A stretch of DNA of 64,000 nucleotides from Ichthyophis bannanicus (Eukaryota; Chordata; Amphibia; Gymnophiona; Ichthyophiidae), in the NCBI GenBank assembly GCA_033557465.1, contig CM066033.1, positions 15,253,080-15,317,079 on the forward strand, read 5' to 3'. Under the pieces are notes generated by a model that was not told where the DNA came from, did not search any database, and worked only from the letters and a program-made list of their open reading frames with translations. Each line of letters starts with the position of its first letter. Positions within the stretch are counted from its first letter, which is position 1. Below, piece by piece: positions 44,023-54,314 of the stretch. A program made the position numbers and the translations under genes.

Positions 44023-45582
44023 TTAACTGTGATGTGATGATTCTGGAGGAGCATCTTGTTGAGGATTCACCTTCAATAAAGGGGAAACAGACAGGGCTGA
44101 ATGCAATCGTGCACAATAAGTTAAGATATCGCTGCACAACAACTGGGGGTCTGGGATAACTGCCAAGGCATGTGGAGAAGTAGCTGGGCGTCCAATAACT
44201 ATTTCATATGGTGTCAGACCTCCTCGAGTGCGCTGGGGGGAGTTACACACCGCCATAAGGGCAAAAGGAAGGGCTTCTGTCCAATCTGTAGCCCAATCCT
44301 GTGTCATAGTGCGCAAGAAACCTTTGAGAGTCCTATTCATCCGCTCCACTTGGCCAGAGCTTTGCAGATGATAGGGTGTGTGTAGCTGTCTTTTTACACC
44401 AAACCAATTTTCAGTATCCTCCCAGACATGTGCAATGAAGGCCGGACCCTGATCAGAAGAAAGAACAAAAGGTACACCCCAGACAGGAATAAACTGAGTG
44501 AGCAACAATTTTATGGCAACCCCAGCTGTCATACTGGTAGTGGGATAAGCCTCCACCCAACCAGAGAAAAGACAAGTGATCACCAACAAATACCGCCTCC
44601 CTCCTCTGGCACAGGGCAAATCAGTAAAATCAAGCTGCAAAATCAGAAATGGGCCAGAGGGTCTGGGAAGAGCAGCAGCAATCTTCAGAAGGGGCCCCAC
44701 CCTGCCAGCCTGCAAACAATCCAAGCAAGCAGCATACACAGCCTGTGCCACAGAAACAAACTTCGGGTGATACCACAAAACCGCAAAGGCATGAGTCTTG
44801 GCTGCAGCGGATATGTGAAATTTATGATGCAGGAACAGAGCAAGTGGAAACAAAAGAGAGTCAGGGCAAATGAGTAGGTGCTCCTTCTTCCAGTAGCCCT
44901 GAGTATCACAGGATGCACCCCATGAAGTCCATAGAGTTTTGGTTTCAAGGGAAGTGTCTTGATACTGCTGTAAAAGAGAGGACAGGGAGAACAAAGTCAT
45001 GTTAGAAGGCTTTAAATACAGCAGCGTTGGTGACACTAATGCCTGAAGAGCAGCCTTCCGAGCTCCTTGGTCTGCAAAACGATTGCCCTTTGAAACTAAA
45101 TCACCAGCAGAGGAATGTCCTTTACATTTCAAAACTGCAACTTGTGCTGGCAAAAGAACGGCTTGTAACAGGCGGTGAATGTGTTCAGCATGTTTAATTG
45201 GTTTATTAGCAGAAGTTAAAAATCCTCGTTGTAACCAAATATTGCCAAAATCCCATAGCACACTCATTGCATAGGAGCTATCTGAATATATATTTGCTAG
45301 AAGATATCTAGAGAGTTCAAGAGCACGTGTCAATGCAAAAGCTTCTGCTAACTGAGCACTAGGAAATGGCAGGGAAGCTGATTCAACCACGTCATCAATT
45401 GTGGTTACTGCATAGCCCACACAAAGTTTTCCCATTTCATCTCTGAAAGCTGAACCATCCACAAATAAGGTTACATCCGGGGCTAGCAGGGGTACAGGTG
45501 AGAGATCAGGTCTAGCACGGGAAGAAGTTAAAATACTTTGAAAACAAGCATGGGACCCATCCTCCTCCACCAGATCTGCCAA
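44023..45582 (-). CDS. Retroviral RNase H and integrase
   Basis: Open 519-residue frame, shifted by one from the RT frame. RNase H: LFVDGSAFRD, AFALTRALELS, YSDSSYAM, ADQGARKAA. Integrase follows: HH motif in LFLHHKFHIS.AAKTHAF with CLDC as the zinc Cys pair, core catalytic D in LQLDFTDLP, D in LSSDQGPAFIA and E in SSGQVERMNRTLKG. The C-terminus ends soon after PYEIVIGRPA with HSALSVS and lacks a long tail. Function would be integration of viral DNA. The frame shift against RT (45512-45582) means pol is not continuous now. Confidence 0.9.
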   Translation of the reverse strand: MADLVEEDGSHACFQSILTSSRARPDLSPVPLLAPDVTLFVDGSAFRDEMGKLCVGYAVTTIDDVVESASLPFPSAQLAEAFALTRALELSRYLLANIYSDSSYAMSVLWDFGNIWLQRGFLTSANKPIKHAEHIHRLLQAVLLPAQVAVLKCKGHSSAGDLVSKGNRFADQGARKAALQALVSPTLLYLKPSNMTLFSLSSLLQQYQDTSLETKTLWTSWGASCDTQGYWKKEHLLICPDSLLFPLALFLHHKFHISAAAKTHAFAVLWYHPKFVSVAQAVYAACLDCLQAGRVGPLLKIAAALPRPSGPFLILQLDFTDLPCARGGRRYLLVITCLFSGWVEAYPTTSMTAGVAIKLLLTQFIPVWGVPFVLSSDQGPAFIAHVWEDTENWFGVKRQLHTPYHLQSSGQVERMNRTLKGFLRTMTQDWATDWTEALPFALMAVCNSPQRTRGGLTPYEIVIGRPATSPHALAVIPDPQLLCSDILTYCARLHSALSVSPLLKVNPQQDAPPESSHHS

Positions 45583-46858
45583 AGGAGCCAGGAGCGTAGA
45601 TGGATTGCATATGGATGTAGTACATATTTTTATATATTTTTACATGAGACTGAGAAACTATCAATTCAAGAGTCAATAAACGTGTGGAAGATAAGGGTTG
45701 AGTTTTAGTTAAATGGAGCAACCTAGAAACGGAATGTGCCACATATACCTCAAGAGGGTGCTGTAACACTAAAAAATCAGTAATTTCAATTGCAAATGCC
45801 ACCGATATTAGACTGTGCAAGCATGGAGGAAGTCCCAAAGTCACTGAATCAAACCGCTTTGAAAAATATCCTATCGGCTTGCGACCAGTTGGAAATGCTT
45901 GCAAAAGCACACAGGTGGCAGATATGGCTGAACTAGCCACATACAATTTGAATGTTAAAGAATAGTCTGGAAAGGACAAGCATGGGGCAGTGCTTAGTGC
46001 AGTCTTTAAATTTACAAAAGCTTCCCACTGTGATAACGTAGGTATAATGAGACCCTGTGGACCCTCTTTCCCAATTAACGCATAAAGCGGAGCTGTTAGG
46101 TCTGAAAAATTAGCTATCCACTGTTTACAGAAAATCAACAATCCCAGAAATCTACATAACAACACTGGTGTCGCTGGAAAGGACAATGATAAAATAGGTT
46201 TCAATCTGGCAGAAGTAATTTCATGACCAGCTGGAGTTAGAACAACACCCAGAAAAATAACATTTTGAGATACAAATTGCAATTTAGACAAATTAACTTT
46301 CAGTCCTAATTTGGCAATATGAGCTAATAACGACAAAGAGTCTGATAGACAAATCTCATAACTTGGTGAACACAAAAGCAAATCATCCACATATTGAATT
46401 AAAGAGGATTGGTCAAGCTTCACATCTAATAATGCAGTTCTTAGAGCCTGTGAAAAGTACGCAGGACTGTCCGTGTAGCCCTGGCATAGCGTAGTCCATG
46501 TATACTGCTGATTGTCAAAATGAAAAGCAAATAAAAATTGGTTTTCTTTGCTCATTTTCACTGAAAAATAAGCAGAACTCAAATCTACAACAGAAAACCA
46601 CGTAGTTTTTGGAGGTACCTGTGTCCAGATATCATGTGGATTAGGTACCAAGGGAAAGATTGGCAAAATTACCTTGTTAACAGCGCGCAGATCTTGCACA
46701 AATCGATGTCTGCCGTCAGCTTTCAGTACAGGAAGAATTGGAGTATTACATGGCGACGTAGTAGGATAGATGACACCTTGCATCTGTAAATCTTCAATTA
46801 CCGGTCGAATTCCATCTATAGCAGCTGCTGATAGTGGATACTGTTTGAGTCTAGGAAG
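45512..46858 (-). CDS. Retroviral reverse transcriptase
   Basis: In the same frame as the protease but separated from it by a TAA at 46859-46861. Blocks: LKQYPLSAAAIDGIRP, TPILPVLKADGRHRFVQDLR, DLSSAYFSVKM, LCQGYTDSPAYFS, catalytic YVDD in IQYVDDLLL and FLGVVLTPAGHEI, then the connection region. The FTDSP-like and YVDD motifs fit gamma/epsilon retroviruses. The last 40 residues are out of frame after a shift near 45560. Confidence 0.9.
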   Translation of the reverse strand, partial: LPRLKQYPLSAAAIDGIRPVIEDLQMQGVIYPTTSPCNTPILPVLKADGRHRFVQDLRAVNKVILPIFPLVPNPHDIWTQVPPKTTWFSVVDLSSAYFSVKMSKENQFLFAFHFDNQQYTWTTLCQGYTDSPAYFSQALRTALLDVKLDQSSLIQYVDDLLLCSPSYEICLSDSLSLLAHIAKLGLKVNLSKLQFVSQNVIFLGVVLTPAGHEITSARLKPILSLSFPATPVLLCRFLGLLIFCKQWIANFSDLTAPLYALIGKEGPQGLIIPTLSQWEAFVNLKTALSTAPCLSFPDYSLTFKLYVASSAISATCVLLQAFPTGRKPIGYFSKRFDSVTLGLPPCLHSLISVAFAIEITDFLVLQHPLEVYVAHSVSRLLHLTKTQPLSSTRLLTLELIVSQSHVKIYKNMYYIHMQSIYAPGSFGRSGGGGWVPCLFSKYFNFFPC

Positions 46859-47362
46859 TTATACTCCAGGTTTTACGGTAATCTTCACAGGAGGAATTGA
46901 AAGGCATCCGACATTTGATCCTGGGACTGCCCACAGAGTAGATGGAAGTCTTCCGAGATCAGGGTGAATAGCTGTGACATCCACAGAGGGCTGCACTTCA
47001 GAGAGAGAATACAACTGAAAATGTAACTTTCCACTCATCCAGGATAAAGTTGCATGATGTGAAGCCAGGAAATCACGACCCAAAAGATTCACTGGTAATG
47101 TGTCTCCTACCAGAAAATTAGTAGGGTATACAGTTTCTCCAATCTGCAAAGGCAAAGCTTCAAGTTTAAGGTGAGGAATTATCTTACCTTCAATGCCTTC
47201 ACAATGCACTATTGGAGCTTGTGCTAGCTGAGTTTGATAAACTTCAGGCAGATCCTGTAGACGCAGCGCAGATGTAGTAGCTCCCGAATCAATGATGAAT
47301 TTCACAGTAGAGCCTCCCAGTTTAGCTTCTAACTCACCCTGAGAGGTTACATTCAGATTCAA
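46859..47362 (-). CDS. Retroviral protease
   Basis: Follows gag in the same frame after a single TGA (47369-47371). The active-site block FIIDSGATTSAL is intact, with VNLLGRDFL near the C-terminus. It ends at a TAA directly before RT, which would block pol unless read through. The start at 47362 is nominal; the natural product would be made by readthrough of the gag stop. Confidence 0.85.
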   Translation of the reverse strand: MNLNVTSQGELEAKLGGSTVKFIIDSGATTSALRLQDLPEVYQTQLAQAPIVHCEGIEGKIIPHLKLEALPLQIGETVYPTNFLVGDTLPVNLLGRDFLASHHATLSWMSGKLHFQLYSLSEVQPSVDVTAIHPDLGRLPSTLWAVPGSNVGCLSIPPVKITVKPGV

Positions 47363-47368
47363 TAATAG

Positions 47369-48811
47369 TCATGCATCCCAAGAATCACAGTTTTCTGGGT
47401 TAGAAAAACATTGATATACAGGAGTAAACTCAGCAGGTGGGGGAGGAAGGCACGCAGCTCTCTGGCCATCCAAATTCCAATTCTGTGGACAGTCTCGCTG
47501 TAAATGGCCACACTCACCACATGTATAACAAGCACGCATTCCTCTAGCTTGTCCACGCCCTCGCTGAGAATTGCCTCGCTGAGAATAGTTTCCTCTGAAC
47601 CGGTCTCTCCCCCGCCCCCTTCTCAGGGCTGGATGCATAGAAGCAATTTGTAAATTAAGCAGTTTAGTCTTCTTTACATCTAATCTGGTTTGTTGTTTCT
47701 GCAATTCCTTGAGATATTTCAATTCACTGTACCGTGCACCCTCCAAAATTGCATCAGCTGATCTAGCAGGCCAATCTATTATTGAAGTTTCCAAAATTTC
47801 TTTTATTCTTGGAATCAAACCATTTACAAAAATGTTAGTAAATCCTGAAGGTGTATCTTCTGTCTCGCCAGAATAATCCTTAAACGCTAGCATACACCTA
47901 GTGTGAAAAGCTGTAACCTTCTCACCCCTTTCCTGTGTTAAAGAAGTGAGTTTTGACCAATCCTTCACAGGCTTACATACTGTTTTAAGAGATTCTAACA
48001 ATTTTTCTCTACATAGAACAAAACTATCTCTTTGTGTCTGTTCTTGAAGATCTGTCTGTGGCCATACCCAATTATCATCTCTAATTGGATGAGTTACCTT
48101 ATGCAAATCAGTTGGATTAATGAAAACAGATCTAAGCAGATTATCTAGATCTGCCCAAGTAGGATTATAACTATTAATTATTTGAGACCATAAGGACACA
48201 AATCTACCTGAATTTTCCCTGTAATCAGGAAAGGTTTTAGCCAAATCAAATACTTCTTTAGGACTCCAATTTGCAGGTACAGTCATTGCACCTGTAGGTC
48301 CTGTTGGATATACACGAAAAGGATATGCAGGTACTATATCTTCTCCTACAGGTTTTGCAGTTACAGAACATGGATCATTATGTTGGTGTAAAACAGTCTG
48401 AAGAAAACTTATATCACCATATAATTGATCACATTTCTCCTTATAGGTAAAAAAATGCTTATCCAGCTCTTTCTCAATATTATCAATAAGTTTACTAGAA
48501 ATACCCAATTCCTTTGTAGCAGAAATATTATTCCTTACTATTCCCTTTAAGGTTTCTATCATATGTACAATACTTTCTATCTCACGGCTAGGAAGTGTAT
48601 TCACTTCTCTAAGCTGAGAAATATTACAATTACTGAAATCTTCAATCTTTGCATCTCCCAATATCTTCTGTTTATTCCTTATCTCTTCTCTTAGTTCAGC
48701 TGCACGAGTGATCCTCCCCCTTCCAGAAGTTACATGACTCTCAGAAAAAACAGGGGGAGACGATGGGGATGCACTCGGGACTATTCCAGCTCCAATTACC
48801 AATGCAGCCAC
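47369..48811 (-). CDS. Retroviral gag: capsid and nucleocapsid
   Basis: Open 480-residue frame. The capsid region contains NWSPKEVFDLAKTFPDY, FVSLWSQIINSYNPTWADLDNLL and the MHR-like FHTRCMLAFKDYSG. A basic Arg/Gly-rich stretch (RRGRGRDRFRGN, QRGRGQARG) precedes one CCHC zinc knuckle, CYTCGECGHLQRDC. It ends at TGA followed by CTA, then protease in the same frame. N-terminal gag continues in another frame to about 48936, where the L2 insertion begins. Single-knuckle gag with an in-frame stop before pro is the gamma/epsilon arrangement. Confidence 0.88.
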   Translation of the reverse strand: MAALVIGAGIVPSASPSSPPVFSESHVTSGRGRITRAAELREEIRNKQKILGDAKIEDFSNCNISQLREVNTLPSREIESIVHMIETLKGIVRNNISATKELGISSKLIDNIEKELDKHFFTYKEKCDQLYGDISFLQTVLHQHNDPCSVTAKPVGEDIVPAYPFRVYPTGPTGAMTVPANWSPKEVFDLAKTFPDYRENSGRFVSLWSQIINSYNPTWADLDNLLRSVFINPTDLHKVTHPIRDDNWVWPQTDLQEQTQRDSFVLCREKLLESLKTVCKPVKDWSKLTSLTQERGEKVTAFHTRCMLAFKDYSGETEDTPSGFTNIFVNGLIPRIKEILETSIIDWPARSADAILEGARYSELKYLKELQKQQTRLDVKKTKLLNLQIASMHPALRRGRGRDRFRGNYSQRGNSQRGRGQARGMRACYTCGECGHLQRDCPQNWNLDGQRAACLPPPPAEFTPVYQCFSNPENCDSWDA

Positions 48812-48945
48812 ATCTGCATCATATTCTGGAGAAAGAACAGCTGGGAATTTCCCTGCCGTTCATTATCATTCTCTTGTGATTCACTCACTTTACCAGCTCC
48901 AGCATTCTTCAACACAAACAAATCATTTTTCGTATCTAGATCTGC

Positions 48946-49385
48946 ACCGCTTGCCGCCCGCCCACCCAGCACACTAACTCCTGCCCAATCGGGGCAGTGG
49001 GAGTAGCTGACCGCGGCACCCCGATCCTTATTTAAGCGGCGTCCCTGCTTTGAGGGAGCCGCTTGCCGCCCACCCGCCCAGCACACTAACTCCTGCCCAA
49101 TCGGGGCAGTGGGAGTAGCTGACCGTGGCACCCCAATCCTTATTTAAGCGGCATCCCTGCTTCAAGGGAGCCGCTTGCCGCCCACCTACCCAGCACACTA
49201 ACTCCTGCCCAATCGGGGCAGTGGGAGTAGCTGACCGCGGTACCCCGATCCTTATTTAAGCGGCGTCCCTGCTTCAAGGGAGCAGCTTGCCGCCCACCCG
49301 CCCAGCACACTAACTCCTGCCCAATTGGGGCAGTGGGAGTAGCTGACCGCGGCACCCCGATCCTTATTTAAGCGGCGTCCCTGCA
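48946..49385 (+). repeat. 112-bp tandem monomers at L2 5' end
   Basis: The block atccttatttaagcggc recurs at 49024, 49136, 49248 and 49360, an exact 112-bp period; the first unit is partial. Each unit also has taactcctgcccaatc and gcagtgggagtagctgac. The ttatttaag core is TATA-like. ORFs on the minus strand here (AAVSYSHCPDWAG) repeat only because the DNA does. The position at the L2 start suggests promoter monomers. Confidence 0.85.
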
Positions 49386-49689
49386 GGGCGCGCCCGTGTC
49401 TGGCGGGCCCGTGCCTGAGGGCCCCGCCAGAGGGCCCTTTGACATGGCCCTTAGGCGGTGGAACAAAGGCGGGAAGAGGAGACCTGTTATCATCGACACC
49501 AGCAACACAGGATCCAACTCCCAGACACCGTGGAACGCCATAATACCATCGACGTCTTGAGTCACACACGAGGAGGTAAGCTGCATTCATAATAACAGCC
49601 ATAGAACCCACTCCAAGATAGAACAAAGCTAAGACACTGGCATTACCTGGCCAACACAACCGGACTATTAGGGGACTGCTAAGTATCAA

Positions 49690-49900
49690 TTATCTCTTGA
49701 TATTGTTACTGATACTTACTAATTTTGCTACTTCTTGCTACCAATACTGATACTTGCTGCTGATACTGACTCTGCCACTATTGCTGTTACTGATACTTGC
49801 TAATGTTCCTGATACTGATACTTGTGAACGTTGCTGTCTCTTGCTACCAATACTGATACTCGCTGCTGACAATGATTTCTGACAATATTACTGTTACGGA
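49690..49900 (+). repeat. Low-complexity gatactt-type repeat in L2 5' UTR
   Basis: Irregular repetition of tgatacttgct, gctaccaatactgatac and related words, without fixed period; no ORF. Confidence 0.6.
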
Positions 49901-50281
49901 TACTAGGTAACTACTTCCAAAAAAAAAAAACAAAACCAAAAGATTGCTAGGTAACTACCTCCAAAAATATTACGGAAGCTAAACCACTGCCTGTAACCAG
50001 CATTGTATCCTAATCAATTGCGTTACACCACACCACTGAGATATGAATCTACTAAACTTCTGTTCACACTAATCCCAGCTTACGCCCTCAACTCAAACCT
50101 GTACCAATCTCTACCACACCTATGCAGTCTGATCTACCTCCTCTACACCATCCAAACGCCTCAACCACCCCTACTCACACCCTACTGCATCACCAGAAAT
50201 GTATCAACACGCACACCTTATCCGAGGTCCTCTAATGACAGTCATAATAGAACATAGAAGCACCGCAAACCTAAAACTACG

Positions 50282-53150
50282 ATGACGCATATAAACAAGC
50301 CCATCCTGCTCCAGACTACACATGACCAGGCTCCGCAAACACTGCATGTGACCTGTAACATCACACTCATCAATGCTCGATCAATCAGGAACAAGACACA
50401 CATAATCTACGACATCATCAAAGAGGAGCAACCTGACATCCTCTGTATAACAGAAACCTGGATCACGGACACCGACGCAGCCATATTAAACCAGATAAGC
50501 AGACCCGGATACAACCTGTATAACTGCCCCCGCTCCAACAAAAGAGGTGGAGGAGTTCTCATAATAGCTAAATCCAACCTGCAACTCTCATGCACGTACC
50601 TGGACTCAAACTTAGACATCGACCTGCTCAAAGTGGAAAACCCAGCATTATCCATCTGCCTGATATACAGATCCCCCTCGCCACATCATGAAATACTTGC
50701 CGCAGCTCTAGAAAACATTTCCTCAACACAACCAAAGAAATTCCAAATCATCCTAGGAGACCTAAACCTAGCATCAACAACAGCCGCGCACGCAAATACA
50801 TTCCTTGAAGCCATGACCCAACTAGGGTATCAACAACTAATAAATGAGCCCACACATGACAAGGGCCATACTCTGGACATGGCCTTCACTCCAACGAGTA
50901 AACAGTGCAACGACGAGAAGCCTTTGATAAAGATCAAAGCAGTACCTTGGTCTGACCATCACCAAATCGATATAAGGATAAATCTGCCTTCTTTACCAAA
51001 AGACGCAAAAGCACAAAGAGTAATTCACCAACAAAGAAGATTCAGCAAACTAAACTTGGAATGTCTTACAAGTACCATTAAGGCGCACATAGACCTGGAA
51101 AGCACGGACCGATGCTCTAACAAACAGCTGGGACATTGGAATTCAGACTACAGTGAACCCTAAATGGAAAAATACCTCAAACCCGGCCAAACACCAATCA
51201 GAACCCTGGTACACTGAAACACTGACCAAAATGAAGAGAGAACTCAGAAAGTGTGAAAAAAAATGGAGACGTATCAAATCCATTGAACACAGGGCTGAGT
51301 ACCTCAACCTCCTCTCGAAATACAAAGAGGAGGTAAATGCTGCGAAAAGGATGCACCACACCAACCTACTAAACAAAGCTATCAACAAACCTCGCGAACT
51401 ATTTGAACTAGTGAAATCTCTAACCAAAACATCCCAGCCAGAACACCATGGTAACACTATCCATCCTCAAACACTGGCAAACCACTACGCAAGCAAGCTG
51501 ACGGCAACCTCGACCACTCTCTGTGTTGACACATCATATTGTAAAACTGATGTCGAACAAGAACAGACATGGAGCAATTTCCACAATATTGATGATCAAC
51601 AAACTATCAAAATAATAACTAGCATCAATACTACCACCTCCCCGCTGGATCCCTGCCCAACTGCGTGGATCAAGGCGGCAAAAAAAGATATCGTCCGCCA
51701 AGTCTCACACATAGTGAACCAATCACTGCGTCAAGGAATCATGCCTGCCCAACTCAAGAAGTCTATAATGAGACCAATTCTAAAGAACAACTTACTCAAC
51801 AACGAGGACCCAACATCCTACCGCCCCATCTCCAGCATATCTTTCCTAGCAAAGATCATTGAAAAAGCAGCCCTCATACAGCTTCAAGAGCACCTCGATG
51901 ACCATGAGACCCTGGACAAACAACAATACAGTTTCAGGCAGAATCATGGGGTCGAGACGCTTCTATTAGCTCTGCTTAACAACCTCCTCAAAGGCCTGGA
52001 AGACAGAAAGAAAATGTTTATACTCATTTTCATTGACATCTCTGCCGCCTTTGATACTGTCCATCATGGAATCCTCCTTAACAAACTGGAATCAATTTGA
52101 ATTTTGGGAACCCCCCTTAAATGGTTCTCCTCTTACATAACGAACAGAACGCCGCAGGTCCAATTCAATGGCGAAAAAGCAGAAGCATTCTCTCAAACTC
52201 AAGGCATACCGCAGGGTTCGGCTCTCTCGGCACTACTTTTTAACATTTACATGCAGCCCCTATGTGGCATCTTCAAAAAACATAACATCAACTACCACAT
52301 TTACGCAGACGATATTATGCTGTACACACAATTAGATACCTCCGACCCTAAATATACCCAGCTCGAAACTTGCCTGGACGAGATGTTAAGATGGTTACAA
52401 CTAAACAATATGACGATTAACCATAAGAAAACTGAAGTGATGTATATATCCAGTAAACCAAACTTTGAACTTCCTCCAACAATCACCCTGTGTAACAACA
52501 TGTACAACACTAAGAATGAGATCAAATATCTGGGAGTCACACTCGACAGCAAGCTAAAGATGGAGAAGCACCTGCAAAAAACCAACAAGGCCATATTCCA
52601 CAAACTTAGAGTGCTACAACCCCTGCGTAGTATAATCGAACCCTGTGATTTTCGGTCTGTTGCGCAAGCACTCATCATGCCTCACTTAGACTACTGTAAC
52701 GCCATCTTACAGGGTCTGCCAAAGAAAACGATAAATATCCTGCAATTGGCCCAAAATGTGGCGGCGAGGATCATCATGCGATCAAGCATTACTGAGCACA
52801 TTACACCTGTATTGATCGAGCTACATTGGCTACCCATTGCTGCCAGGATACAATATAAAACATTGGTTACCACGTTCAAGCTCATACATAACCTAGCCCC
52901 ATCATTCCTCTCCACCCTTATCAGCACGCAACCTGCCAACAGAGACAGGAGAACTATCAACTCAGACACACTACAAGTTCCAACCAACATCAGATCTGTA
53001 AAGGCCAGTACTAGCCGCAGAGCATTCTCATTCTCTGCCCCAACCATATGGAACCAACTACCACATGAGCTGCGAGCAATCAAAGACATTGGTGCTTTCA
53101 GGAAGAAATTAAAAACGCATCTATTCCTCTGTCACTACAACCAGATGTGA
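50282..53150 (+). pseudogene. L2 ORF2: AP endonuclease and RT, two lesions
   Basis: Endonuclease 50282-51163: LINARSIRNK, CITETWI, RGGGVLIIAK, ILGDLNLAS and WSDHHQI. After a frame change at about 51150 the RT starts (51153-52100): YRPISSISFLAKIIEK, the ISAAFDTVHHGIL motif. A TGA at 52098 separates it from 52104-53150 with GIPQGSALSALLFNI, catalytic YADD near 52300, YLGVTLDSKL, VAARIIMRS, LHWLPIAARIQYK and the C-terminal WNQLPHELRA, FRKKLKTHLF. The total of about 955 codons is the expected size. Only two simple changes stand between this and an open frame. Confidence 0.9.
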
Positions 53151-53380
53151 ATCACAGTGGGATACAAGATGAAGCAAATAAATCATGTATCATGCTCTGT
53201 AATAATGTTTTATGTAAAAATGTAAATATTTAAAGTCTAATCTTTCTTTGTAAAATATGTAAATATGTACAGGTCAATCTTTAGACCCTAATTCTGTGTG
53301 CTGTGCTCTACCCTCAAACCTATGCGTGTATACCCCAACTGTTATGTCATGATTTTGACAACTCCCAAAGATGTAATCAA

Positions 53381-53434
53381 ACCGCTACTGATCGCTGGAA
53401 GTAGCGGTATATAAGTGTATACTAAATAAATAAA
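53381..53434 (+). repeat. L2 3'-terminal hairpin and tail
   Basis: Stem accgctac (53381-53388) with gtagcggt (53401-53408), 12-nt loop, followed by actaaataaataaa. Related stems are at 56895-56924 and, reversed, near 17466-17492, so the structure is shared by the L2 group here. Confidence 0.75.
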
Positions 53435-53533
53435 GTATCATGTGCCATTCGTTGCCACTAATTAAACACTAGCCCTTCACGGGCATCACATAATTTATGT
53501 TTAGCCTGCAAAGCACATTTCAGATAACGAAGT

Positions 53534-53746
53534 TTATCTATAGAAAAAGTTCCCCTCCAAAGGAAACTGTAAAAGCACATTATCATTAGTCACTGCATGC
53601 CAGTGTACAATATAATTAGTAGCCATATCCCCATACTTCTCACGCATACAATAAGAAGGGCTACCTTTCTGAACAGCTAAAACCTTAGCTTTGTCATGCC
53701 ATTCACGCAACTGAGATAAATCCCGTCTACCCAACAGATTACCCAT
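53534..53746 (-). pseudogene. Retroviral gag N-terminus, matrix-like
   Basis: The first gag codons near the 5' LTR: MGNLLGRRDLSQL, where Gly2 in an MGxxxG context would be a myristoylation site, then VHWHAVTNDNVLLQFP. A stop at 53534 and several more up to the L2 boundary interrupt it. It is about 80 bp downstream of the LTR edge and is separated from the rest of gag by the L2. Confidence 0.65.
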
Positions 53747-53826
53747 TGCTGTCACCATACAATACTGACAAACACCTTCTGCCCTTGCCAGGAATGGATA
53801 AATCTGTAGACCGGCATGGCACCAAC

Positions 53827-54314
53827 TGAAGGGCTGCACTTCGCCCCCCCTCACCAGCAACACTGCAGAGCTCTTGGAGTAACAGAAAACCACACTCAAA
53901 GCAATGAGAAGGAAATCTAAGAGACAGCAATAAAATACCACACACTTCTATATACGAGTAGATACACCAAAGCTTTGCGGAGGGAAACAAATAGAAACAA
54001 GTTCTCTTTGTTTACTCTAACTATTAGCTATGGTTTACTTTATTTATAAGACTCTTTTGGAGGATACAGCATAATTTCACTTTATTGTTCTACGTCAGGT
54101 ATTACGTATTCATCACATCATAGGTCACTTTCTAATCAGCATAGGTCAGTATGAGGAGACATAACTGTTTACTGCTGACTGCTTGATATCTAGTAACCCT
54201 GAGACTGAATGGCTGGAGGACAAGCTGCCCCTTTTCTTATTTACAGGACTTGTACCTCTTCACCTACTTAGTAAGCAAATATATGAAGTTTATTTCTAAG
54301 CAAAGTTCTGAACA
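53827..54314 (-). repeat. 5' LTR of endogenous retrovirus
   Basis: 488 bp, same tg...ca ends as the other LTR. The retroviral strand would be transcribed from here toward lower coordinates. Confidence 0.9.

Larger units (their letters stand above)
48937..53434 (+). mobile_element. Near-complete L2 LINE with 5' monomers
   Basis: Interrupts retroviral gag; gtatc stands on both sides (48932-48936 and 53435-53439). It has a 5' region of 1.3 kb that starts with four 112-bp monomers, a single long ORF (endonuclease plus RT) with one frameshift and one stop, and a 3' UTR ending in a hairpin (accgctac...gtagcggt) and aataaataaa. Motifs and the C-terminal block WNQLPHELRAIKD place it in the L2 clade. 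Very few lesions, so it is among the younger elements. Confidence 0.88.
43520..54314 (-). mobile_element. Endogenous retrovirus, gamma/epsilon-like, no env
   Basis: LTRs at 43520-44019 and 53827-54314 bound gag, pro and pol read on the minus strand. The RT, integrase and single-zinc-knuckle gag resemble gamma/epsilon retroviruses. The pol stop (44023) stands 4 bp from the 3' LTR, so env is absent, and no polypurine tract is evident there. The region next to the 5' LTR starts gttggtgccatgccgg, a TGG-type primer-binding site after two bases. An L2 element (48937-53434) interrupts gag. Flanks of the provirus (ttgaga and aatttc) do not match, so either the target duplication is lost or the ends have recombined. 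Confidence 0.9.

Noticed and set aside
48946..49385. Regular repeats that could be mistaken for a CRISPR array
   Set aside because: The units are contiguous 112-bp tandem copies without variable spacers, in vertebrate DNA at an L2 5' end.
49252..49689. Minus-strand frames of 145 and 72 residues
   Set aside because: They read through the L2 monomers in reverse and have no family motif.
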